Shown: positions 46,814 through 57,671 of the stretch, piece by piece
Layout of the letters: every line of letters begins with the position of its first letter
How positions within the stretch are numbered: position 1 is the stretch's first letter
Assembly: GCA_022497145.1 (NCBI GenBank)
Contig: MU385859.1
Coordinates: forward strand, 742,361 to 806,360
Direction: 5' to 3'
Length of the DNA: 64,000 bases
From: Rostrohypoxylon terebratum
Taxonomy: Eukaryota > Ascomycota > Sordariomycetes > Xylariales > Hypoxylaceae
Notes under the pieces: model-generated
The model's input: the letters and a program-made list of their open reading frames with translations, nothing else
What the model was told of the DNA's origin: nothing
The model's database searches: none
Program-made: the position numbers and the translations under genes

Positions 46814-47811
46814 AATCTAGTCATTGGATTTATTATATGATGGGCAGGATAACCTTACGCTTAGATGTGGTGGTGAATTGGTACTGCTCTGGGCCGGTTC
46901 AATCTTTCATTCAATACTAAACTTCCATTCCAGAATAACCATAGATTTATATGAAATAAAGTACTTCCAATCGTGTAATTTCAATGCTAGTATCACCGTC
47001 GGTTGGACTTCAATGAACGTTTCCATTGCCCATAGTTCCACGAATAAAGGACATTACACATGTCTTAGTGTGCGTCGGAGTGGGAAGTATCGCATCAGCA
47101 GTCTTTCTCGGACTCACCCTTCGTCTCCGCGAGCTCCATGCAACTTGCGAACTCGCTCGTTCCATTGTGGTAGAGCCTACCAAAGGAAGCCAATTGTTTT
47201 TTCCCAAAGTGCTCACAAAGATGGACCAGCTCCATCGGCAGGGTCCCTCCGCACGTTCATGGCTGGCTTAGCTTGCCGCGAGCCCTCTCCAGCACCGTGG
47301 AAATTCTATCATGGCTCGCTAGTGACCTCGTCTCGGTGCCCGACTCCGTTGCTATCGAAGGAATTAAGGCGCTTGCATCAGGTTACTAAGGCGATGTTCC
47401 AGTGAATCATCAGCTGCGAGCATAGGTCTTTTGCTTGAGATTAGAAGTGACAAGTCTCCTAGAGAAAGGCTTGGGACAAATAACAATATTCAACCTGGAG
47501 GGGGCAACAGATTCTAGGATTTGTGTGAATATTGTTGGGTTGTCTCCGTAGGTGATGTTTCAGGCATAGAACAGCTTCCTTGGCAGGAAACAGGCCGATC
47601 TACACATGTACTAGGGGTGCGAATCGCGACCTTAGCTCATGGAATGATATGCCTGGAATAGATAGAGCTACCTAACCTAGCTGCTAGGTATTTGCATTGA
47701 TTTGTGTCCAAGAAGGATCATTTTTATTATTAAAGAGTATATATTAGATACTAGGTATATACATTTGCATAATTAGGTATACTAAGTAGGTAGGTTATGC
47801 GCTGCGCTGCT
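46814..47811. other. Interval with a possible gene remnant
   Basis: About 1 kb between the transporter and the first BBE oxidase. Apart from the possible remnant at 47017-47389 nothing is recognised. Confidence 0.5.
47017..47389 (+). pseudogene. Possible broken small gene (two frames)
   Basis: One frame (open from 47017 to a TAG at about 47269) encodes a membrane-helix-like stretch, HVLVCVGVGSIASAVFLGLT, followed by LRELHATCELARSIVV. Another frame directly downstream reads like ordered protein, LSSTVEILSWLASDLVSVPD and VAIEGIKALASGY, ending at a TAA at 47389. The first frame has no ATG. Together they look like a degraded or frameshifted gene, or one with an unrecognised intron. I do not recognise the family. 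Confidence 0.3.
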
Positions 47812-49701
47812 TTAGCTTCGGCAGAGACGCCCGTCGGCCTGAACCGCCCACTCATCACTACCAACAGCTGTAAGTCCGTAAAACAGATCCTCGGGGTCGT
47901 ACTTCTTTTTTATGTCTCGTAAAGTGTCATAGTTAACTCCATAGAATGCGGTCTGCCAATCTGGCTGTCTGAAATCGGCCTCGTTGATATATGAACCGCC
48001 ACCCGGTGTCACGGCCTCTAACGCGGGCATAAGCGTATCGGTCATCTTTTGTTGTATCTCAAAGTTGGCTGTAAAGTTTTCGTAATCATATGGCCTATTA
48101 TTTTCATTGGTCAGACGATGGTGATATACAGTAGGGGATTGAAAGAAATATAGAAGGTATAAATATGAGGAGGAAGTGACTTACAAGCCTAAAACCGCAT
48201 CAAAGATGGCTGAGCGCCAGATTGGATTTACGGAGTTCTTGATTCCGCCAGTGGGAAATTTTGAAGCGTTGATATGATTCCCAGCAATGCCGCCACCATT
48301 GCTAGTGATAAATTTGATCGCATCCATCAACTGAGAGGCCGAGCTATCATCCTCAACTAGAGAACGGGGAATTAATCGACCTCCAAAGTTATACCCACTG
48401 ATGTTGTTGAATGGAATGAGATTCTGGAAACCCTCGTAGAATGTGTCAAACTCGGCGATCTGGTACTCTGTTTTTACTCATTAGCCCCTTAATCTGGCGC
48501 AAGCAGGTATGCGGGTTGATTCGGTCCACTAGTGACTGTATGCCTTACCATATGGGATGCCGCTCTCATTAAGAGAGGCTATGGTGGGATCGAGTAGTTG
48601 TTGGAGAGTTTCTTTATCTAAGCCGGGAGCGAAAAGAGGCTGCAATACGAAGTAGCTTTGGGCGAGTAGCCAACTACTCCAACTTCCCGCGTCAGCTAGC
48701 GCTGGAAGGGACATGAGGAACGTCTTCACGGCACCAAAGAATGCGTCGTCAGAACCTGTGTTGGTAAAGATGAGAACGGCACCTGAAACATTGAAGTTCT
48801 CATGAGCCCTTAGTGTCACAGATAAGACGGCGGCGTAGGTGCCGCCACCGCCGCCGGACAAAGCCCAATACAGGTCCTCATTTGCAGTAGGGGTTGCGAC
48901 TAGGTGCTCTCCGGCAGCAGTAACAACCTCCCACTCAAGTACCTGATCAGCTCCGAGGCCAACTTGAGAGTTCAAGGGGCCGTGCCCGCCGCCTTGGGTA
49001 TATCCACCCACAAGGCCGACCGTATCACAACTTCCGCCGGCAACTGTCACCCCGGCGGCATCAGCGGCTGCGTAGGCTTCGAATATCTGAACACCCGCAC
49101 CAAATTTGAACGCTTTGCCGGTGTATGCTGAAGACGTGTAATTGGCAATAAACTCGATATCTTTGAGATGATGCGTCCAAAGAGCCAAAGCTCCAGCCCC
49201 GGTCGACTTGCCGAAGTAGTCGTGACCGGTGTTCCGGATGACTAGCCTGATATTGTTCTTTGCTGCAAAGGCTATAGTCGCTTTGTAATCCTCGGCACAT
49301 GTGGCGTTGACGGCGTATTGAACGTAGGCTCCGATCACGCACTGATCGGAAGGGGCTGTAAAGGGGTCACAGCTGGCATTGGCGAAAAAGGGTGCCATAG
49401 GAGAGGAAGACGTGACATAGTGTGTCTGAGGGTAGTTCCAGACAGCCTGCAGATTGGCACAGGCACCAGCGTCGTACGCAACGAAATCATTCTCGTGGCA
49501 GACAGAGGCTATGGGGATGGTCGCCACGAGCCGCCCGCCTACGGTATGATTGAATGCTGCCCATTGAGTACTTGTCGGCCAGCACGCATCGCCGGGGAAG
49601 CACCGACAATCCGAGTCGGAGATGTTGCTGCGAGGAGCCGCACCGATGTGAAGCCCTGCAGCAAGAGTGGCAGCAATGATAGGAAATGCGACGGTGATCA
49701 T
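47812..49701 (-). CDS. Secreted BBE-type FAD-linked oxidoreductase (bicovalent)
   Basis: Berberine-bridge-enzyme family oxidase; such enzymes do two-electron oxidations, often with ring closure, using O2. Exons 49701-48549, 48467-48185 and 48094-47812 give 572 aa. A signal peptide (MITVAFPIIAATLAAGLHIG) and many Asn-x-Ser/Thr sites imply secretion. The FAD_binding_4 domain has VIRNTGHDYFGKS (His160, the expected 8-alpha-histidyl site) and AGGSCDTVGLVGGYTQGGGH (Cys225, the expected 6-S-cysteinyl site). The C-terminal BBE motif is NYDTLRDIKKKYDPEDLFY. Splice phases agree (G|AG and TT|G). The gene lies at one side of the putative cluster and resembles the one at 61742-63487, which has no introns. 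Confidence 0.93.
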
Positions 49702-50794
49702 GATGGGCTAGATGCTGTACAACTGTATGACAAGAGGAATTTCATCACAGCCATCCATCGATTTATAGGAAGGTGTGCCAATCCGAAGCTGACATGGCTA
49801 ATCCTGTTCCCTGATTGGTAAAATGATCTGAAGTTATGTCTCATCCGCTAACTTGGTACTACTACGTACTGTAGGTACGTAGGGCCTGGTAGGTCGTTCA
49901 TGCAAGGAACTTCTTGGAATTACACAAAGAACGGCCTGGACTGGAATATACAGTCACCCTTCCGGGTATCATCATGAACTTCCAGGGTTGTCATAGGTAA
50001 CTGAGCAGACATCCGCGGGGGTATCTAGATTAGGTAGCCAACAGGAGTGATGACCACGTCCAAATGCGGTAAGCTGAATAACCATGCCAGGTATTCTCAT
50101 ATGGTGGACCCAGTCCCAATGGTACCTTACTACATACCATAGTAGTATGTACTATGTAGTAGTCAAGGGGTTGGGTAAGCAGGGTAGGCACATGGGCAGT
50201 CACATGGGCAGTTTACGTACTATCCATACTATTAGATGTAGGAGGATTTGCCCTTATTCTTGCTTCTAGCGCTAGGTTCCACATTGGAGGGGTCTTCGCT
50301 GTAACTCTAACTATAACTATAACTATAACCATAACTATAACCATAACTATAACTTTAACTATGATTACCTAGGCTGCTAGGTAACCTTGGAACTGTTGGA
50401 ACTGTGCCTCACTAGCGGGCGAATCATCCCACTTCGGGAGCTTACCTAGGACCTAGGACCTAGGTAGGTTACCTACACAAAATGAATCGAACGGTTCCAG
50501 TCTTAGCCGCCGATTCTAACAACGGGGTATTACTCAATAAATCTTTAGCGAAACACGTGTATGTTCACGTGTATGTCAGGCAGTCATATCATACTATAGT
50601 AGGACTGTTAAGTGAGGTTATAGTGATAGAACACTCAAAAATAGTTGCGCCTAAACAAACATCTTCGTTGAAAACTACCTGTTAACTACTAGGTACCTAA
50701 TCCTAATCATCCCTAAATTCACACTAGTACACCCCCTAAATACCAAAACAGTTCGGATGTCATCAACTGTCATGCTACCGACTGTTTCTCAACA
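49702..50794. other. Gene-free interval with telomere-like hexamers
   Basis: About 1.1 kb. Holds a ten-unit TAACTA-type array (listed), an ACCTAGG triple around 50447-50468, and 12-13-bp doublets (cacgtgtatgt, cacatgggcagt). No gene seen. Confidence 0.6.
50302..50361. repeat. Ten-unit hexamer array (TAACTA/TAACCA)
   Basis: Ten consecutive 6-bp units, mostly taacta with taacca, taactc and taactt variants. Each differs by one or two bases from the C-strand telomere unit CCCTAA in rotated form. Could be a decayed interstitial telomere tract or a plain microsatellite. Confidence 0.9.
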
Positions 50795-52110
50795 TCAAAC
50801 CCTGGACTCTATATCGCTTCGTACGTAAATCTTGCTAGGGTCCGTCGGGTGAGGCCTTCGCTGATTCCGTGGGTCATAGGTCACCTCCGTGGTGATGCCC
50901 GGCCCTGTGTGACTGACCAAGTGCTGCGCGTCTTCATAGTGAGAGTTGAGACCCGCCTGGCTAGCACTACTAATCTGGTCGTACTTCCCCGTTGTGTGAC
51001 TTTTGTTGCTGAACATCTTCAGCGGTATTGAAGTTTTGCTGTAGCCAGAGGGTCGGGAGCCAGAGGAGCCAGTCTTGAACTTGTCCGAACTCAACCTTAC
51101 CAGCGGCGCCAACGTTGGTAAGCAGGCAATGATGATGCCAAACCACACTTCAAAGCCACTCACTAGACCAATTAGATCCAGGTGTTTCGTGAAGTCGGGA
51201 TCGCCTCGGACTTGTATAGTTATGATGATCCTGTACAGCATCACGACAATAGTACTATATATGTAAAAATGGGTTACTAAAAATGTCTAAGTATCGGTTA
51301 TGCGGAATAAATACTCACGCGAATCCAAAACTGAACATCACAGTCACCATAATCTTCTTCCTGACCGGGAGCTGGAGGCCCCAAAGGGTTGGCATAGGTA
51401 GGATCAATATAGCCAAATCCAGGAATAGGTTGATGCCGACTGTCGCATAATCGCTGTATTGCATGTCCCTACAATGGCCACCGGGTTGAGGATTCCACAG
51501 CTGATCTGGGGGTATGCAATTGGTGAGGAAGACGATAAGAAAGGCGATGCCGTAGCAAATGACGATTCCTATCATGGGCCACGACCAGCGTCGGAACTCC
51601 TTAGTAGCGAAAAGTCTATGGTAAAGCCAAAGTATAGACAGCTTGACGAAGACACTTCCCAGAAGCCAACACACGTTTGATGCCATGATTAGCTGTTTGA
51701 TTCGACTAGGTTAGTGCATTCAGTTCTCGGGAAAATAGAAACGCCTTCTCAGGACTCTCGACGATATTGCCGCACCTTTGCATTGACGGCAATTTCATAC
51801 GGCGACAGCTCAAATACGGACTTTCCAATGCCGTTCATGCTTGCCCAGATGCCCACACCTCCCAGGGCCACCATATTGAGCTACTCAGGTCCATTAGCCA
51901 TGTTCCGAGTGTTTCCAAGAATTTAACTGCAAAGCCAAGTGGTTCATTACTTACATACGCAAAGAGGATAAATCCATCATCCGGATAAAATGTGCGCCCC
52001 GATATTCTGACAGCGACAAAGCGTAGGAGCACGAAGATGCCGCATAGAATAGTGAAGATGATTGTAAAAACGAAAAACGTGAAGCCGCTAGAGCTAAAGT
52101 TCGCCGTCAT
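50795..52110 (-). CDS. Integral membrane protein, fungal rhodopsin/PTH11-like fold
   Basis: Four exons, 52110-51955, 51880-51776, 51692-51319 and 51254-50795, give 364 aa from the ATG at 52110 (MTANFSSSGFTFFVF). Helix 1 is FVFTIIFTILCGIFVLLRFV. The family's DD motif appears as FYPDDGFILFAY, then across introns LNMVALGGVGIWAS and VNAKLIMASNVCWLLGSVFV. SILWLYHRLF, CIPPDQLWNPQPGGHCRD (conserved Cys pair) and LDLAILILPMPTLW follow, and the last helix is EVWFGIIIACLPTLAPL. The Ser-rich tail ends in SDIESRV. Membrane receptor-like; no enzymatic role is expected. It sits inside the putative biosynthetic cluster between a BBE oxidase and the UbiA enzyme, so it may sense, or simply be a passenger. Confidence 0.88.
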
Positions 52111-52877
52111 CTTCCTTTCTGATAAGAGAAACCGAAAGTTAACTGTTGTATGGGTAGGTAGATAGCTGAAGCGCATTGACCTCACTTTTCAGGAACGGGA
52201 AGAGATGAACACATATCAAAGAACTTTAGAGCAATTAGTTACTGCGCTACACTCGTCGTGCTCCGCAACCACCAGTAGGATTGATACAATCCTGATATTC
52301 AGTGTCACATTCGGAGCCTTCTCCTTGATCAGGTGTACACTACATGGCTGCAAGATAGCGGCACAGAGATAGGCCATTTAACGATCGAGAGTATATGTCT
52401 CATGTTCTGTATAATGAGCTATCTTTATCGTCGTAGCGAACCACTAACTATAGTAGGTGGTCATCCTACATGAGGCTATACTGCACTCGACTACTTTGCA
52501 TACCTAGTTTTAAAGGAAGCCGAAGCTTAATTCGTAGGTAGCCAACCAGCCTCCGCAAACGGTTATAATCCCCGATAACTAGGTACGCACGATGTTCATC
52601 TCATTGGTAATGATGCATCCATATCTTGAACTCGACAAAATCGTAAAGTTAAAATCCGAGTCCTAACTAGACGCAGCCGTATGGTTATTGGGCCACAGGT
52701 AACTTGCTAGTTACGTCAAACCAAGATCGAATATCATTTACATAGGTACCTAGTTATAAAAACGGGGTTCAAGACACTCTAGACGACAACTTGGATTCAG
52801 AAACATTATACTCACTATCATCGTTACATATTACATTACCTATTATGACTACCTAGTACCTACACCTACTCAGCATC
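52111..52877. promoter_or_regulatory. Divergent region of rhodopsin-like and UbiA-type genes
   Basis: About 770 bp between divergent start codons. Contains tacctagttataaaaacgg near 52748, a TATA-like site about 120 bp before the UbiA start, and several ACCTA repeats. No gene seen. Confidence 0.5.
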
Positions 52878-53828
52878 ATGGCTATTCATACAGTCTCTCC
52901 TAAAATCCGTCCCAGTCGCCAAACGGGGAAGCTTGGGTTCCGGAATCTAATTCCCATTCTCTGGGGATTTACTGAGAGCGACTTTGCTACCTTTGCCGTG
53001 CCTAACACGATCTTTGGTATTCTCGGAGCACTTTCAGGGGCCTTCGCTGCTGATGATGAAGGAGTTCCTCCTTCATCTCTTCGAGACATTGCATTACGCA
53101 TACCATTGATCCTCGCGTTCAATTGGTGCAATCTCCTGATCTTCGACATGGCGAATCAGCGATCTCCAATCTCGGTTGTTGAAGATGCCACTAATAAACC
53201 ATGGAGGCCTATTCCGAGCTCCAAGATCACGCCAGATCAAACACGGCGTGTTATGCTTGCCGTTATCCCGATCAGTCTGTGCTTTCATAGCTTCCTCGGG
53301 TTATGGAACTATGGGCTAGGGATCGTGGCGGGCATCTGGGTGTACAATGACCTAGGTGGTGGAGACGAAATATTTCTCCGGGAAATGGTTATCGCTCTTG
53401 GGTACTACGTATTCAATCTCGGCTCGCTCCGGATCGCCCTCGGCAGCCAGACTCAGGTCAGTGCCAAGGGCAATCTGTGGACCATGATCATAAGCGGGGT
53501 GGTCTTAACGACGATGCAAATACAGGATCTGAAGGATCAAGAGGGGGATCGGCTCAGAGGTCGGAGAACTATTGCTCTATTCCTTGGAGAGAGTTTCTCG
53601 CGTCGGTCCATCGCCTTCTTCGTGGGTTTCTGGGCTTGCATATGCACCTGGTTCTGGGATTCACCAGTCTTGATCTGCTTACCGATGATAGCACTCAGCT
53701 TCCTGGTTATGTGGAGGGTGCTTGTAAGGCGAGGCGTGAGTGAGGATCGTTGGACGTGGCAAATCTGGTGTTTCTGGCATAGCTGCTTCTATCTATTACC
53801 CCTCATAGAACTCTTTGGGAGTAGTTAA
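52878..53828 (+). CDS. UbiA-superfamily membrane prenyltransferase or terpene cyclase
   Basis: Single exon, 316 aa, ATG at 52878, about eight membrane helices. UbiA-fold enzymes transfer or cyclise prenyl diphosphates inside the membrane. The second Asp-rich motif is perfect: Asp217-x2-Asp220-x3-Asp224 in IQDLKDQEGDRLRGRRT. The first is atypical. Aligning NKPWRP (106-111) with the RTxxRP of bacterial UbiA puts Asn93 at the motif Asn. The three acidic positions become Gln94, Pro97 and Val101, followed at once by Glu102-Asp103. Other landmarks are FTESDFATFAVPNTIFGILG and WVYNDLGGGDE. In fungi such UbiA-like proteins occur in secondary metabolism; Aspergillus fumigatus Fma-TC, which makes bergamotene for fumagillin, is a known UbiA-type cyclase. 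It is the only candidate scaffold-forming enzyme of this locus. Prenyltransferase versus cyclase cannot be settled from sequence. Confidence 0.88.
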   Translation: MAIHTVSPKIRPSRQTGKLGFRNLIPILWGFTESDFATFAVPNTIFGILGALSGAFAADDEGVPPSSLRDIALRIPLILAFNWCNLLIFDMANQRSPISVVEDATNKPWRPIPSSKITPDQTRRVMLAVIPISLCFHSFLGLWNYGLGIVAGIWVYNDLGGGDEIFLREMVIALGYYVFNLGSLRIALGSQTQVSAKGNLWTMIISGVVLTTMQIQDLKDQEGDRLRGRRTIALFLGESFSRRSIAFFVGFWACICTWFWDSPVLICLPMIALSFLVMWRVLVRRGVSEDRWTWQIWCFWHSCFYLLPLIELFGSS

Positions 53829-54862
53829 GTAGCCCAAAACAGGGTACAGGATTTCAAAATATCTTGGGTATGTAGATTTTTGGCTGTGCCTCCGCGAGGG
53901 GCAACTCCAAACGTCTTGAGCCGGGGATATGTCCCGAAGAGATCTAGATAGCTACGTCTTGGCCCCAAGACGTAAGATGACCCATCAATGGGTCTATAGA
54001 TATAGGATTTCTCAAATACATTTTTTTCCAAGTTTCGGGTCATTTAAGGTAGCATTATGTCGCACTTTGCCTCACGGCGCTAGATGGGAAGAGTTAGCCT
54101 AGGTACCTACTTCGTATACCTAGTCCGTATGCACAACATCAAGGTGGTAGGTATGTGCCGTTTTGAATACCAGGAAATTGGAACAATAACCTTGCGAATA
54201 TACATGGTCGGGCCGAGGCTGTCCCTCCCATGATGTTGGTTCACAAAAGCTCTTGCATTACATACCTACCTACCTAGTAACCTATGTATCTTTGTTTGTT
54301 CTAACCTTAGGTTGGTCGTGGTTAGTCTAAAGCTGCTGCGCCACAGAGGTGCTGTTGCATCATCATCTATTGATGAGTAAAAGTATGAGACGAGTGAGAG
54401 CCATTCATATTATATTCAAACACAAATGAGCGGCATACTCAATGTAACATTATCCCGTTGGGCGGCTCATGCATTATGCATTTGAACAAACAAGTCAGAC
54501 TGTGCATATTTGTGGCCGGATAAAGATACAAGATGCTATAGATACTCTCAACTCTTAATAAGATTCGTTACTTATTTTGAAACTGAGTAATATTTCCAAC
54601 AAGAGGATATGTTACGAGACGATCAGGAATCTATTGAAACATTCAAAGTAATGCTGTGCCACCTTAGAGTAACGAGAGCCATATTATTCAAATCCAATCC
54701 TTAGAACTACGAAAAAGCTAAATTTGTATACTGTCCACCCCTGAAGACTGCCACGACCCCGGCTTTTGTGACGAACAGAAAAGAGCGAGTTAGGTAATTG
54801 TTGTGGCGTCCGTACATACCCTCAGGGCTGTTAATAGATTGAGACTAATGAACTATTCCTGT
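53829..54862. other. 3' flanks of UbiA-type and P450 genes
   Basis: About 1 kb between convergent genes. An inverted repeat around 53928-53978 (ccaagacgtaag with nearby ttggcccc) may form a hairpin. CCTAGGTACCTAC clusters at 54099-54115 and 54268-54285. No gene seen. Confidence 0.5.
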
Positions 54863-56931
54863 TCATGGACATTCGTCTTTTCCACGTTTACGCAACTCAA
54901 ATCGTAGATTTAAATCTCCTGGACTGGTGATGAAGTGATCGCGCAGCTTTTCTGTCATACCAGTGCCTTCTTCACCAGGCGCATATTCGAATGTATATTT
55001 CTGGATAAGGCGGGCAGCCGTAAGGCGTATGGTGTCGAGTGCTAGATGTCGTCCTAGGCAGCTGTATTTGCCTGTGCCGAATGGCGCTGTGGCTGCGCGG
55101 TTCAATACTAGTTCCGGTGCTGTCGTCCAGCGTTCTGGAACGAACTCTTTAGCTCGAACGAAACAATCTTCTCCTATTGTATCCCAACCAGTTAGCCTTG
55201 CTCATGATGTAAGTAAGAATAAGACAACGGGTAGACATATAGGTCACCCATGATAAGAAAGAATTAATTGAAACAATATTTGAACACGTACTTCTTGCGA
55301 TTACCCACTGAGGTGCTGTGATCGTTGTGTGTGGAGGAATGATAGTACCCGCGACAATTATACTATTATTCCCAGTCTTTCGTTGGCCTCCCGTAACGAG
55401 TGCGGGATATATGCGCAAAGTTTCTGTGATGCATGCATTTAGGTGAGGTAGTTTGGTCAGTTCTTTCACGTCAGAGACGTCATTGATACCTTCGAGCTCT
55501 TCGTATATCTTCTGGGCATGTACGGGGGCTCTACCCAGCTCAGTCAAAAGTCCGAGGAGTGTGTTGGCTATCGGAGCACTGTAAAATAACTGAAGCATTA
55601 GCATGTATCATAAACAAGGCGATTCTTGTCAGCTTACCTTCCAGCAACTATGGCCTGCAAAGCATCGCCGTTTAACCAGGTCAAGGCGTTCTTCGAAACT
55701 ATCTCATCTGCGGCGCCTTCCATCATCACGTAATGTACGAGATCTTTCTCTAAGTATCTAGACTTATCTGTAAGTCGCTCTCTCACTTCTCTCCTGCACC
55801 ATGCAGCAGTTGCACGCCAATCTCCCACTACAGAGAGTGAGGGTGCCAACTTCAATCCAATCTGAACAAGCCAGGGGGCGGGGCTGAGAGGACCTAGGAG
55901 AGAGGAAGCATTTCCCAAACGAGTAACTATATGATGCCAGTTCTGATTCTGTAACATCCCGAATGACTTGCTCATGACAAAGTCCCCCATAGCATCGAAA
56001 GCGAACCAATATAGCAGGTCTTTCATATGGGATACTTTATTGGTCTTCGCTTCGGCCTGAATACATTGGTCAAGAACTTCGATATGTTTCAACACCCGTT
56101 CTTCGTGGAAACTTAGCGCTAAACAACGCCGCATCTATCTGTCAGCTTCTAGTTCCCAAGAAAAAGAAGCTCGGTATATCACTATGCTAAGCTGTCATGG
56201 GACACTTACGTTTTGAAGTAAAACCACCATTCCATTGTCGACGACGCCCAGCGTGAAGGGTTTTATCCCGCGCTGTGTTAAGGGCCAGGTCGGGGAGTAA
56301 AAGGTCGTACCACTTAGATAGAGGGATAAGTTAACTTGTAACCAGGAAAGCTTAGAATGAGCTTACCTCAGACTTGATGCAATCGGAGCGTGGTCCGTCA
56401 GTAGCCATGAAGACATCAGGGTGGAAGACTGACACTTCGCTAGGGCCTAATATTTGTTTGATCAGAGTCTTGTTGAAATACTGTAGCTTCCTAAAAAGAT
56501 CACCTACCGGTTCTTACGAAGTCGCCATATTTCTTATTGAGATTGTACAGAACTTGATGATTCCTGGCATTCCTACATGCCCATACATGCCAAAGCTTTG
56601 TAACGCGTGCAAGTGACGGCCCAGGGAATCCGGCCTTTGTGAGACGGTGGAAGAAATTTCGATAGATCGCAATGCTTGTCATCAATCCCAATACATAGCC
56701 GCATATGACCCAGAAGATCGATTCGAGAGGCACGATGACATCTAGATCGTCGAAGAAATGCTTAGCTAGAGGGATGCAGAGGAAAATCCAGACATGGCCG
56801 AGAAGGATATGCGGGGCTTGGGCATGCCACTCCCCATGGATAAAGATGCCATAGTGAACACAGAACCCAGACAGAACCCCTAGGCCAAGAGAGCCAACTG
56901 GTGTCTGCCAGTTGTGCGTTTGAAAGAACAT
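54863..56931 (-). CDS. Cytochrome P450 monooxygenase with multi-helix N-terminus
   Basis: Six exons, 56931-56508, 56446-56367, 56312-56210, 56118-55638, 55578-55292 and 55173-54863, give 561 aa. The heme loop is FGTGKYSCLG at 490-499 (Cys497 ligand); the K-helix ExxR is ETLR at 415-418; FVPERW at 469-474 precedes the heme loop; the I-helix region reads VAGSAPIANTLLG across a splice site. FVRTG-PSEVSVFHPDVF and the RRRQWNGGFTSK C-helix also cross introns with correct phase. The exon 4 acceptor TTTAG at 56119 was chosen because it restores TSKPLSFHEERVLKHIEV in phase; the nearer AGATAG does not. The N-terminus has three or four hydrophobic segments (about 10-110) instead of the single usual anchor. 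Endoplasmic reticulum membrane. In this cluster it probably hydroxylates or oxidises the scaffold; substrate unknown. Confidence 0.92.
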
Positions 56932-57671
56932 GGTATAGAACAAAAAGTGATTAGGAGGACAAATTTGACAATCATCAAATGTTCAAGTTCGAAAATGCTC
57001 ATGCTTGCCACTATGTAAATATCAAGATATCCCTGCGATCCAACAACAATATTTATCGAAGACTTGGGAGTAGACTATCTACATCCTATCATCATTAGCG
57101 CTGAACGGCGAACGCTGAGCCACTTGTGATACTGAGGTATCTACTTTGTAGCTTTGAACGATGGATACGCGATATCACCCAGATGCAAGTGAATGGCAAA
57201 GCTCGGTGATACATCATTCATCACTACTAGGCACCTGGGTAGGGGTAGGTAACTAGGTATGAACCTGTAGCTTACTGCGTATAGCAACATTACGTAGCAT
57301 CAGGAGGATGGGGCGCGTGCCTAGCAATTGGGGGAAAAACTTGGAAAAGCGGCCTGGTCCAATCGAGTTAATCAATAGGCACACATGCCTACTAGGTATG
57401 GGGTACGGAGATCCTGCCGACGATGCATCCAACATTATCTAGGTCTCGGGTACGTATCATTCACAGCCCTTGCTTTGCATTACCCTCTGTTGGAAGATGT
57501 CAGGAAAGTTAGGATTTGGCATGTACCGAAGACTTTTTTTCACATCTTCAGGAAATGCAGGAGATGTAGTTATGGTATTTCTTTTCAACAAGATAACCAG
57601 CTGAAGATAACCCATCTGTCTCTTGAACAAGCTATTCCTGCCACCGCTTACCACCATTGCCGCAAATTCCT
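56932..57671. promoter_or_regulatory. Divergent region of P450 and FAD oxidase
   Basis: About 740 bp shared by two divergently transcribed tailoring enzyme genes. No coding region recognised; ACCTGGGTAGGGGTAGGTAACTAGG lies near 57234-57258. Confidence 0.5.

Noticed and set aside
46824..47405. Long plus-strand frame of 193 codons after the transporter
   Set aside because: Composition looks random (Ser/Arg/Cys-rich); the two other frames at 47017-47389 look more protein-like.
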